Below, piece after piece: positions 22,621 through 30,840 of a stretch of 41,450 nt of DNA. Positions within the stretch are counted from its first letter, which is position 1, and the number at the start of each line of letters is the position of its first letter. Made by a program: the position numbers and the translations under genes. The DNA lies in the NCBI GenBank assembly GCA_043798355.1, contig JAZDOT010000013.1, positions 1 through 41,450 of the forward strand, written 5' to 3'. Under the pieces are notes generated by a model, which worked only from the letters and a program-made list of their open reading frames with translations, did no database searches and was not told where the DNA came from. This DNA comes from JAZDOT01 sp043798355. GTDB taxonomy: Bacteria > Patescibacteriota > Gracilibacteria > Peribacterales > Peribacteraceae.

Positions 22621-24147
22621 TTGTCAACTGAGAACTCTGCCAGCGGCGAGGCCGGTTTAAGCGGGCATGTACTGTCGCCACGTGTACAAGCTGCTGTCCG
22701 GATTTCTGAGGCCCGGAGAGGGGCACAGACGCTTGCCGTCGAGAGGCAGCTGATTCCCGATGCGTTGGTATTCCGTCTCCTGGAGGCGGTTAGGCAGCGA
22801 TTGGCTGATCTCGCGGGGCAGAGAGGAAATGATTGGATGAGAGACACGCGGATTTCTCTTCCGGTGACGAAACACAACGGGGGAGACGTAAACACCCCGG
22901 AAATTGTCGAGGTACCGTGTGATGCGGCGCTGACCGTCACTGCAGCCGCGCAGCAGGCTCTCAATCACCTGGGCGACCAGGCGATCGAACAGGCTTGCGA
23001 TCAGGTTCTTCCCGAGCTTCTTGAGCAAATGCGGATAGCTTCATCCAATCCCCATCGCCGTCCTCAGGCTCTCGTCGCCCAGAATCCCGTATGGGGGGGG
23101 TCACTGCGTGCATTCGTTTCTCACTGGAGTGAACCAGTGGTCTCTCAGTTCAGGAACGGATTTGGTCATCACTTGCGCGACAGCATCACGGAATTTTCCG
23201 TGGATCATGCCGCCGGTTCTTCTGTCGCTGATCGGGCGAATGCAATCACAACCGCGATTTTCCAGCGGATTCGGGAACTATGCGGTCTGGAAAGGCAACA
23301 GCTTCAGGAGCAGATGAGTCAGTGGCCGAAGTGGGGGCAATATGTGGAGCAGCTCTCGAGCAGCGACTTAGCCGGAGTGCAGCACGTCTATGAGGATCCC
23401 AGCGTGGCCATCCCCACACAGCGTCTCCTCGATCTTGTTGCAGACAATCTACCGGTAAAACAGCAGGCAATTTCGGAGGTTGAGAATAATGGGGGATTTT
23501 TGCGTGAGTTTGACCCCGGACTGATCCGAGAGACTTTGGAACATGGAGTGGGGGCTGTTCTGAGGTGGCAGGGAAGCATCGAAGGGTATTATGCGGTGCT
23601 GACCGATCAGGAAACCGTGTTTCAGCACATGGTGAGAGATTTTGGATTTGAATGGGGACATAACTATACGGAAGATAACTTACCAACATCTGTTCAGGGC
23701 GCAGACCAGAAGCCACATGCGCTCCGATGGACGAATCCTCATCTGGCGTTGCATGTTTTTCAACATCTGCATCGGCTCTGTATTTCCGTCGAGATCGCCG
23801 TGAAAGCAGGGCAGGTCAGACCCGGGGGCATTCGGAAATCGGGGGCAGCGACTGCCCTTAAACAATCTGTGTACTCCCGTATTCCCGAAGGTTGTCCGAA
23901 CATTCTTCTCCGTTTGTTCGAGATTACCCATGTAGACGAGAAACCAGTTCCCAGTGCGGTGAACAGAGGCAGTCGGCGATTCGTCGAAACGCTGGGAGGT
24001 CGCTTGATCGGTGTCAAGGAAGATACGTTCTCCCGGAGAGGACCGGATGGACGGGAAATTCCCATCAGGGTTCTCTGGCATCTGTGGCTCTCCTCCGTGA
24101 GCGAATCACTCAAGTGGATGAACGAGCATCAGACAAGGGCAGCGTAG
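22621..24147 (+). CDS. Large hypothetical protein, no recognised domain
   Basis: 508 residues, soluble, no signal peptide and no membrane segment. TTG 22621 is the first possible start after an in-frame TAA at 22612-22614. Predicted mostly helical; features are an Ala/Gln-rich part (LTVTAAAQQALNHL) and a Trp/His-rich centre (ALRWTNPHLALHVFQHLHRL). The final part (GGRLIGVKEDTFSRRGPDG) is more strand-like. I do not recognise it. The 3' end overlaps the RSH gene by 38 bases in convergent orientation. Base composition in this stretch looks less GC-rich than its surroundings, which might mean later acquisition. Confidence 0.7.
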   Translation: MSTENSASGEAGLSGHVLSPRVQAAVRISEARRGAQTLAVERQLIPDALVFRLLEAVRQRLADLAGQRGNDWMRDTRISLPVTKHNGGDVNTPEIVEVPCDAALTVTAAAQQALNHLGDQAIEQACDQVLPELLEQMRIASSNPHRRPQALVAQNPVWGGSLRAFVSHWSEPVVSQFRNGFGHHLRDSITEFSVDHAAGSSVADRANAITTAIFQRIRELCGLERQQLQEQMSQWPKWGQYVEQLSSSDLAGVQHVYEDPSVAIPTQRLLDLVADNLPVKQQAISEVENNGGFLREFDPGLIRETLEHGVGAVLRWQGSIEGYYAVLTDQETVFQHMVRDFGFEWGHNYTEDNLPTSVQGADQKPHALRWTNPHLALHVFQHLHRLCISVEIAVKAGQVRPGGIRKSGAATALKQSVYSRIPEGCPNILLRLFEITHVDEKPVPSAVNRGSRRFVETLGGRLIGVKEDTFSRRGPDGREIPIRVLWHLWLSSVSESLKWMNEHQTRAA

Positions 24148-26875
24148 GCCGCATGGTTCCGCGTGCTGCGATGAGGCTGCCCAGGACAAGGGCGAGAGCC
24201 GCAGGAATGACGATGTGCGCCTCCTCGAGACCCATCGTTGCTGTTTGAGCGAGGAAGGTGATGAGAAGTGAGCTCGTGATCCAGGGGGAAACGCTGTAGT
24301 ACCCGCTCTGGTGGGTGATGGAGAAGAAGATGATGTATGTGATGCCGATGAAGCAGATGCAGTAGACGGCGATCAATGCCGTGAGCGGCCAACCGGGGAA
24401 AGGAATGGGGCCGAATGCTGGGAGCATGAGGAGGAGGAAGGCTGCAATGAGACTGGTGAAGAAGAGGAACTGCGGGTAGCGGGCAAGCACATGTGCGTGC
24501 GACTGGAAACGCGAACTTGCGATGGTATAGATGCTGAAGGAAAACAGCACTCCGATGGCACTGAGAACGCCGATAGGGAAATGACTGGAGCGCGTGAGCA
24601 GAAAGAACCCGAAGGCGGTCAGGCCAATAGTGCCGATGAGCTTCCACCGGAGCTGGTGTTGTAGGAGGAATGGGAGAGAGAGGATGACGGCGTTCCCGCG
24701 CAGGATGGTGTTATAGAGCACAGGAGAGCCGTGTTCCAGTGTAAGGTAGGTGAACACATTGATGAGGGCGAAGGCGATACCTGCGATCCAAATGGAGGGG
24801 AAAGAGAAGAGAGGGAGGCGAGAGAAGCGATGTTGACGATAGGTTGAGAGGAGCACGATGGAGGCAAAGAGGACGATCGACCATGCTCGGATCATCGTGA
24901 ACGCTGCGGAGGTTACACCTTCATTGAGAATCATTTTCGACAGCACCGGGTCCAATCCCCAGAGGATGACAAGGACGATGGCTGCGATCAATGTGCCGCG
25001 TACCTCATGCTTTGTACGCAGTGTCCATTGTCCGTCTGTGAGCATCGCGCGCAGGAGCAGGCGCATTTCCTTGGCCTGTTGCAGTGTAAGGTCACATTCG
25101 GCTTGGAGTGAGATTCTCTCAATGTCCGTTCTTCGGATCGTCAGGGTACGTGGGCGGACCGATGTGACGATCTTCTGTGCCACTTCCACGATGGCAGGTG
25201 GAACCGTTATCTTCAAGATCCATCGACAGTGTGCACCCTCTTTTTGCTTCTTGGATTGGGGGAACAACTGCGCAACAATTTTCTCCGCCTGTACTTTACC
25301 CTCTGCCAATTGTTCGTAGAGGACGGACAGCGAGGGGATGCTCAGATCCGTGAGTCGTTTTTCGAGGGGGAGCAGGTCCAGCTCCTCCAGTTCGATTTTG
25401 AGGAGCGTTCGGACGGCACCCTTGAGGAGCGCTTTTCCGAGCAGAATCTTCTGGCATTGAGGGGCACGGGCGAGGCCCTGGCGGATGAGAGCGGCGGCAA
25501 CACCGGTGCGGACGCTATTCAGCCACGATAATTCCACGGTCGTTCGATTTTCGAAGTTCACAGAGATGCTGCAGGCATGTGCCAGTTCTTCGAAGAAAGG
25601 CACTGCGACTCCATTGACGAGAATTTCTTTAGTGCGCAGTGCCTGAGCTCCGAAGAGATAGAACGCCCCGTCCAGCGCCGTTGCGCCTTTCGGGAGCAGC
25701 TTCGTCTCGTCATCCGGCCCGTGGACGACGATGGACTCCTGCAGGATGTCGCTCTTGAGACTCTCCCAGAACTGCATGCTCTGCTCCTTCGAGTCGCGGG
25801 AGAGCGTACCGATGCGTGCAGCCCACGGGAGGTGATCCAATACGCCGAAGGGCTTTCCGCCGAAGCAGAGTGTCGTGATGCCGCGCCGCGCGTACGCGTG
25901 CATCTCTGCCGTGCGGATCTTGCACCGGACCCGTGTGCCGTCCTCCAGGATGATCGTGGTATGCAGACCCTGGTAGCCGTTGATCTGCCGATGGTTCATG
26001 AAGTCCGCAAACGAGAGCATCTCGCGCTGCCAGAGCGCATGGAGCAGCCCCAGGATGCGGTAACACTCGTCGGGGGTTTGCGCGAGGAAGACGACGCTCA
26101 CCGCGGAGATGCCGCTCGCGGCCGCACCTCCGATGGCCATTTGCTCCCGCAGACTCTCCCAGGATTTCTGCTCGAAGCGGGCGGAGATTGTCATTTTCGG
26201 GGGGGCGCTGTTCCGCAGCAGCTTCTCCATGTCGCTCGTGATCTTCTTCCCCGTCTCCTCGCCGCGTTCCCGGAGCTGACGTAACTGTGCCAGGAGGGCG
26301 GGATCGAGAACGGCAAGGCAGAGTTCTTCCAGCTCGTCGCGCAGATCCTGCATGCACAGGCGGTCCGCGATCTTGGTGTAGACCTCTATGGTCTCGTCGG
26401 CCAGCGCTTCGCGGCGTTCCCGGGAGATGTACTCGGCGGTCCGCATGTTGTGCAGCCGGTCCGCCAGTTTAATGACGATGATGCGCACGTCCTTCGCAAG
26501 CATGGTGAAGATCTTGCGGAGCGATTCGATGCGTTCATCCATGCTCGGTCGTCCTTCGACTTCCTCGGGCGTGAGTTTCGTGATGCCGTCGATGAGGTCG
26601 GCGACCGTTGCTCCGAAGCGCTCGCGGATACCCGCGACAGTCATTTCGGTATCTTCGACGGTGTCGTGCAGGAGGGCTGCAATGAGGGTGTCGGCATCCG
26701 CTCCCATGTCTGCGAGCATGTCCGCGGTTGCAAGCGGGTGGGTGAAGTACGGTTCACCGGATTTTCGCAGTTGACCGCTATGGAGTTCTTCGCTCAGTTC
26801 AAACGCCTGCCGCACCCGCTCCATATCGCTCTCGGGCAGATGCCGGATGTGGGACTGGAATTCGGTCCATTGCAT
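24110..26875 (-). CDS. rsh: RelA/SpoT (RSH) protein fused to an EamA/DMT transporter domain
   Basis: 921 residues in one open frame. Residues ~25-170: HD hydrolase with THP (His46), HDTVED (70-75) and DRLHNMRT (139-146), all intact. ~225-340: synthetase fold with NGYQGLHTTI and IRTAEMHAYARRG, but the usual DLxAxRVI segment reads GISAVSVVF and the usual E-x-QIRT reads CKIRT, so the metal-binding Asp and catalytic Glu are missing. ~380-465: TGS domain. ~548-612: ACT-like domain. ~627-910: about ten membrane helices in the EamA/drug-metabolite transporter pattern. It probably hydrolyses (p)ppGpp at the membrane. TATACT eight bases before the ATG suggests a leaderless mRNA. Confidence 0.9.
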   Translation of the reverse strand: MQWTEFQSHIRHLPESDMERVRQAFELSEELHSGQLRKSGEPYFTHPLATADMLADMGADADTLIAALLHDTVEDTEMTVAGIRERFGATVADLIDGITKLTPEEVEGRPSMDERIESLRKIFTMLAKDVRIIVIKLADRLHNMRTAEYISRERREALADETIEVYTKIADRLCMQDLRDELEELCLAVLDPALLAQLRQLRERGEETGKKITSDMEKLLRNSAPPKMTISARFEQKSWESLREQMAIGGAAASGISAVSVVFLAQTPDECYRILGLLHALWQREMLSFADFMNHRQINGYQGLHTTIILEDGTRVRCKIRTAEMHAYARRGITTLCFGGKPFGVLDHLPWAARIGTLSRDSKEQSMQFWESLKSDILQESIVVHGPDDETKLLPKGATALDGAFYLFGAQALRTKEILVNGVAVPFFEELAHACSISVNFENRTTVELSWLNSVRTGVAAALIRQGLARAPQCQKILLGKALLKGAVRTLLKIELEELDLLPLEKRLTDLSIPSLSVLYEQLAEGKVQAEKIVAQLFPQSKKQKEGAHCRWILKITVPPAIVEVAQKIVTSVRPRTLTIRRTDIERISLQAECDLTLQQAKEMRLLLRAMLTDGQWTLRTKHEVRGTLIAAIVLVILWGLDPVLSKMILNEGVTSAAFTMIRAWSIVLFASIVLLSTYRQHRFSRLPLFSFPSIWIAGIAFALINVFTYLTLEHGSPVLYNTILRGNAVILSLPFLLQHQLRWKLIGTIGLTAFGFFLLTRSSHFPIGVLSAIGVLFSFSIYTIASSRFQSHAHVLARYPQFLFFTSLIAAFLLLMLPAFGPIPFPGWPLTALIAVYCICFIGITYIIFFSITHQSGYYSVSPWITSSLLITFLAQTATMGLEEAHIVIPAALALVLGSLIAARGTMRPTLPLSDARSST

Positions 26876-26883
26876 GGTGAAGA

Positions 26884-26889
26884 AGTATA
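26884..26889 (-). promoter_or_regulatory. Candidate -10 of the RSH-EamA gene
   Basis: Minus-strand TATACT, eight bases before the ATG at 26875. Confidence 0.5.
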
Positions 26890-26930
26890 CGCCTTTTTTG
26901 AGGGAGTGGAGGGCAGAAAGGTGATTTTAA

Positions 26931-26960
26931 GGGCAAAGAGGAAAAAGAGGGCAAAGAGGG
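26931..26960. repeat. AAAGAGGGC-type tandem tract
   Basis: GGGCAAAGAGG and AAAAAGAGGGCAAAGAGGG units directly next to the uvrA stop codon. Same family as 6933-6966 and 16542-16605. Confidence 0.8.
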
Positions 26961-29930
26961 TCAGGTGAGCATCCTTTTTAAATACTCCCCCGTGTAACTC
27001 CCCTTTGCTCGGGCCACTTCTTCCGGCGTTCCCTCGGCGACGATCAGTCCACCGCCGTCGCCGCCGTCGGGTCCGAGATCCAAAACATGGTCGACGGACT
27101 TGATGACGTCGAGGTTGTGCTCGATGACGAGCACCGTATTGCCCTTGTCGACGAGGCGCTGGAGGACGGTTAAGAGCCTATGGATGTCGTCGAAGTGGAG
27201 GCCGGTCGTCGGTTCGTCCAAGATATAGAACGTGCGGCCGGTCGCTCTCCGCATGAGTTCCGTCGCCAGCTTCACTCTCTGCGCTTCACCGCCGGAGAGC
27301 GTGGTCGCGCTCTGGCCGAGGTGGATGTATCCCAGCCCCACGTCTTCCAGCATCTGGAGCTTCTTCTTGATGGCCGGGATGGCGGAGAAGTACTCACCCG
27401 CCTCCTTGATGGTCATGTCGAGCACGTTCGCGACGTTCTTCCCCTTGAACGTGATCTCGAGCGTTTCCTGATTGTACCGCTGGCCGTGGCAGGTCTCGCA
27501 GGTGACGAAGACGTCGGGGAGGAAGTGCATCTCGATCCTCTTGAGGCCGTCGCCCTCGCAGTCTTCGCAGCGTCCCCCTTTCACATTGAAGCTGAAGCGG
27601 CCGGTTTTGTAGCCGCGGAGTTTCGCTTCAGGAGTTACGGAGAAGAGATCGCGGATGTCCGTGAAGATGCCGGTGTACGTTGCAGGATTGGATCGCGGGG
27701 TGCGGCCGATGGGGGACTGGTCGATGACGATGGCTTTGTCGAGATGCTGCATCCCTTCTATGGCGCCGGATTCCTGCGCCGTTGCGTGGGCATTGTTGAG
27801 GGTGTGGAGAAGGGCGGGACCGAGGATGCCGTGGATGAGGCTGGATTTCCCCGATCCCGAGACGCCGGTCACGCCGATGAACGTGCCGAGCGGCAGGTGA
27901 ACGTCCAGGTGCCGGAGATTGTGGAGGCGCGCGTCATGGATGACGATGGATTTTCCGTTTCCCTTGCGCCGTTCCTTCGGGAGAGCGATCTTCTTCCTGC
28001 CCGACAGGTACTGGCCGGTGATGGAGCGCGGACAGTCGATGAGCGCCTGCATGTTTCCCTCCGCAACGATTTCTCCGCCGTACTTCCCCGCTCCCGGCCC
28101 GATCTCGAGGAGGTGGTCCGCGGAGGCGATGGTCTCTTCATCGTGCTCCACGACGATGACGGTGTTCCCGAGGTCGCGCAACTTGCGCAGGGTCGCGATG
28201 AGCTTGGCGTTATCGCGCTGGTGGAGACCGATCGAAGGTTCATCCAACACGTAGAGGACGCCCTGCAGGGCGGAGCCGATCTGCGTGGCCAGACGGATGC
28301 GCTGGGCCTCCCCGCCCGAGAGGGTGGTTGCCGAACGGGAGAGGGTGAGGTAGGTGAGGCCGACGTTCTCAAGGAAAGCCAGGCGCGCGATGATTTCACT
28401 GACCACCTTGCTGACGATGGAGTATTCGTACTCGGTGAGCTTTGAGCTTTGCCTGCCCGGCGAAGCCTTGGCGAAGTCGGGAGCTTTGAGCTTTGAGCTG
28501 TCTTGCTGATCATTATGGGATTCGCTTTCCACTTTCAGCTTTCCACTTTCCACTTTTGCCGGGATCAATCCTTCAAAAAAACTCTTCGCCGTACTCACGC
28601 TCAGGTCTGTCGTCTCAACGATATTTTTTCCTCCGACCGTGACGCCGAGAATGCTTTTCTTTAAGCGAGTCCCCTTGCAGGAATTGCACGGGAGCTCTTC
28701 CATGTATTCCTCGATCTGCATGCGGACGTAACTGCTGTCCGTTTCGCGGTGGCGCCGCTCGAGGTTGGGGACGACTCCCTCGAAGGTCGTGTCGTATGTC
28801 CCGTTGAAGGCGTTCCCCTGCATATTCACGGTGATCGGACGGGCATAGCCGTAGAGAACGATGCGTTTTGCGGTGTCCGGGAGAGACTTCCAGGGGGTGT
28901 CCATGCTGAAGCCGGCGACCTGCGAGAGCGTTTCGAGGAGACGCATCATGAAGCTCATGCGGGTCGCGGAGGTGGCCCACGGGTGGATGGCCCCCTCGGC
29001 GAGGGAGAGGGAGGGGTTCGGGATGATGCGCAATTCGTCGATGCGCAGGATGGACCCGAGTCCGTGGCACTCTTCGCAGGCTCCGTGCGGGGAATTGAAC
29101 GAGAAGCTGCGCGGCTCGATCTGCGGGATGTCATTCTCCGGATGGTCCGGACACACGAATGCTTCCGAAAACCGTCGCTCTTCATTCGTATCTGCATCCA
29201 GGAGGATCAGGGATCCTCCCCCTTTTTTCATGCACAGCTCCACGGAGTCGGCGAGCCGCGTCCGGTTGGGGTTCGGGACATTCTCTTTCGTTTGCAAGTC
29301 AGCAACGACCATGCGGTCGACGACGATCTCGATGGTGTGCGCCTTCTTCGCCTCGAGCTCCATATTCTCGTCCACCGTCACAACTTTGCCATCGATGCGC
29401 ATGCGGACGAATCCCTCCCGCCGGATGGCGTCGAGGATTTTCACGTGCGATCCTTTCCGCCCTTCGATCAGAGGGGCGAGCAGGAAGATTTTCTTCCCCT
29501 CGGGGAGGGAGGCGATGGTCGTAACGATCTGGCTGACGGATTGCTTCGAGAGTTCTTTCCCGCAAGTGACGCAGTGGACGCGGCCGACCTTGGCCCAGAG
29601 CAGGCGCATGTAGTCGTAGATCTCAGTCACGGTTCCCACCGTGGAGCGGGGGTTTCTCGCAGCGGTCTTCTGATCAATGGAGATGGCGGGAGACAGCCCC
29701 TCGATGCTCTCGACGTCCGGCTTCTCCATCTGTGCGATGAACTGCCGCGCGTAGGCGGACAGGCTCTCCACGTAGCGCCTCTGCCCCTCCGCGAAGATCG
29801 TATCGAACGCGAGGGACGACTTGCCGGATCCCGAGAGGCCCGTGATGACCGTGAGCTTGTTTCTTGGGATGGTGACCGAGATGTTCTTGAGGTTGTGCAT
29901 CTTGGCACCGCGGACGATGATCGAATCCAT
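26961..29930 (-). CDS. uvrA: Excinuclease ABC subunit A (UvrA)
   Basis: Damage-recognition ATPase of nucleotide excision repair; works with UvrB. 989 residues with two ABC modules (Walker A GLSGSGKSSLA near residue 32 and GVSGSGKSSLI in the second half; two LSGGEAQR signatures) and the zinc-binding clusters CEECHGLG, CNSCKGT and CEDCEGDG/CETCHG. Residues ~457-497 (from KVESGKLKVESE to SSKL) are encoded by repeat tracts at 28438-28500 and 28525-28560, between the end of the first signature-insertion region and the EYEY...SEI helix. They are absent from usual UvrA. Ordinary ATG start. Confidence 0.97.
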   Translation of the reverse strand: MDSIIVRGAKMHNLKNISVTIPRNKLTVITGLSGSGKSSLAFDTIFAEGQRRYVESLSAYARQFIAQMEKPDVESIEGLSPAISIDQKTAARNPRSTVGTVTEIYDYMRLLWAKVGRVHCVTCGKELSKQSVSQIVTTIASLPEGKKIFLLAPLIEGRKGSHVKILDAIRREGFVRMRIDGKVVTVDENMELEAKKAHTIEIVVDRMVVADLQTKENVPNPNRTRLADSVELCMKKGGGSLILLDADTNEERRFSEAFVCPDHPENDIPQIEPRSFSFNSPHGACEECHGLGSILRIDELRIIPNPSLSLAEGAIHPWATSATRMSFMMRLLETLSQVAGFSMDTPWKSLPDTAKRIVLYGYARPITVNMQGNAFNGTYDTTFEGVVPNLERRHRETDSSYVRMQIEEYMEELPCNSCKGTRLKKSILGVTVGGKNIVETTDLSVSTAKSFFEGLIPAKVESGKLKVESESHNDQQDSSKLKAPDFAKASPGRQSSKLTEYEYSIVSKVVSEIIARLAFLENVGLTYLTLSRSATTLSGGEAQRIRLATQIGSALQGVLYVLDEPSIGLHQRDNAKLIATLRKLRDLGNTVIVVEHDEETIASADHLLEIGPGAGKYGGEIVAEGNMQALIDCPRSITGQYLSGRKKIALPKERRKGNGKSIVIHDARLHNLRHLDVHLPLGTFIGVTGVSGSGKSSLIHGILGPALLHTLNNAHATAQESGAIEGMQHLDKAIVIDQSPIGRTPRSNPATYTGIFTDIRDLFSVTPEAKLRGYKTGRFSFNVKGGRCEDCEGDGLKRIEMHFLPDVFVTCETCHGQRYNQETLEITFKGKNVANVLDMTIKEAGEYFSAIPAIKKKLQMLEDVGLGYIHLGQSATTLSGGEAQRVKLATELMRRATGRTFYILDEPTTGLHFDDIHRLLTVLQRLVDKGNTVLVIEHNLDVIKSVDHVLDLGPDGGDGGGLIVAEGTPEEVARAKGSYTGEYLKRMLT
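28438..28560. repeat. Composite repeat insertion inside uvrA
   Basis: Order: GAGCTTT heptamers (28438-28450), a GGCGAAGCCTTGGCGAAG element (~28451-28481), GAGCTTT/GAGCTGT heptamers (28481-28502), a short unique stretch, then CTTTCCA/CTTTCAG heptamers (28525-28555). The whole region stays in frame. Confidence 0.85.
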
Positions 29931-29970
29931 AGAGATTGGTGGGAAGAACGCCCTTCAACTACGCTCAGGG

Positions 29971-29995
29971 TTGTTTTGTGCCGCGCACAAAACAA
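29971..29995. repeat. Hairpin in the uvrA-ribE divergent region
   Basis: TTGTTTTGTG-CCGCG-CACAAAACAA, ten-base arms. The 250-base divergent region also holds a CGCCCACGCGTGGCGCG inverted repeat, and CCTTCAACTACGCTCAGGG (29952-29970), a fragment of the CGAAGTCGAGGGG-type family. No gene is seen in it. Confidence 0.6.
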
Positions 29996-30168
29996 AAATG
30001 CGCCCACGCGTGGCGCGAACCGAAAGCGTAGCGCGAAAAAGGCGGCGTGTCCAGGGGGAACTGTTGGGGGAAACAATACATTGATTGGGGAATTGAAAGG
30101 CCGTTCGCTTATCGCTGACCGCTCTCATCTTTACACGCAAAACATAGAGGAAAGGTCAGCACGAGCGC

Positions 30169-30174
30169 TACAAT
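30169..30174 (+). promoter_or_regulatory. Candidate -10 of ribE-ribH
   Basis: TACAAT six bases before the GTG start at 30181. There is no room for an FMN riboswitch in the transcript if this promoter is used. Confidence 0.5.
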
Positions 30175-30180
30175 AGACCC

Positions 30181-30831
30181 GTGTTCACCGGAATCATCGA
30201 AACAACGGCAAAGGTTGAGAAGCAGGGGAAGGGAATCCTCACGGTTGTGTGGCCGAAGGCATGTACGGATATCAAAGACGGTTCCAGCATCGCCGTTTCC
30301 GGCGCATGTCTGACGGTCATTGATCTCCATGAGAAATTCATCACGTTTGATGTGATTCCAGAGACACTGAAGAAAACAACGCTCGGAAATTTAAGAAAAG
30401 GGGACATGGTGAATCTCGAACGCGCTCTACCCGCGCACGGAAGATTCGCTGGGCACATCGTGCAGGGGCATGTGGAGGGGGTGGGCGTTGTGGTGAAAGC
30501 TTCCGCAGCCGCGGCCTGGATGGTTCGGCTGCGCTCACCACAAGCGGCCGCTCCTAACCCTCCTAACCCTACCCCTAACCCTAACCCTAACCTTTGCCTT
30601 GCCATACGCCTTCCCGCTTCGCTCAGCCGAGCAATCGTCCCCAAAGGCTCCATTGCCATCGACGGCGTCTCGCTCACGGTTGCGGAAGTGTCGAAGGACA
30701 CATGTACGGTCGCACTCATTCCAACAACCCTCAAGGAAACGACGCTCGGGAGACTGAAGAAGGGTGACCGCGTGAACATCGAAACGGACATTCTCGTCCG
30801 AATGGTTGAGAGGTTGCTCCCGAGGAAGTAG
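30181..30831 (+). CDS. ribE: Riboflavin synthase alpha subunit
   Basis: Dismutates two 6,7-dimethyl-8-ribityllumazine molecules to riboflavin. The GTG start gives the family N-terminus MFTGIIE. Two lumazine-binding repeats are present: SIAVSGACLTV / GHIVQGHVEG, then SIAIDGVSLTV / IPTTLKETTLG. Within the second barrel, residues ~119-143 (SPQAAAPNPPNPTPNPNPNL...) are an extra Pro/Asn loop encoded by CCCTAA-type repeats (30553-30592), inserted between VRLR and LPASLSRA. It is 216 residues, against about 195 without the loop. The TAG stop is in frame with ribH ten bases on. Confidence 0.93.
   Translation: MFTGIIETTAKVEKQGKGILTVVWPKACTDIKDGSSIAVSGACLTVIDLHEKFITFDVIPETLKKTTLGNLRKGDMVNLERALPAHGRFAGHIVQGHVEGVGVVVKASAAAAWMVRLRSPQAAAPNPPNPTPNPNPNLCLAIRLPASLSRAIVPKGSIAIDGVSLTVAEVSKDTCTVALIPTTLKETTLGRLKKGDRVNIETDILVRMVERLLPRK
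30553..30592. repeat. CCCTAA-type repeat tract inside ribE
   Basis: CCTAACCCT, CCTAACCCT, ACCCCTAACCCTAACCCTAACC, similar to telomeric hexamers but degenerate and short, and in frame with ribE. Confidence 0.9.
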
Positions 30832-30840
30832 AGTCTTCGC

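Noticed and set aside
27180..28445. 421-residue plus-strand frame opposite uvrA (and 28749-30176)
   Set aside because: Shadow frame; uvrA on the other strand has full conserved motifs.
30100..30180. FMN riboswitch upstream of ribE
   Set aside because: No AGGGGCGGGGTGAAATTCCC-like core is present, and the -10 box lies directly before the start codon.
30553..30592. True telomere or linear chromosome end
   Set aside because: The tract is short, degenerate, internal to ribE and in frame.
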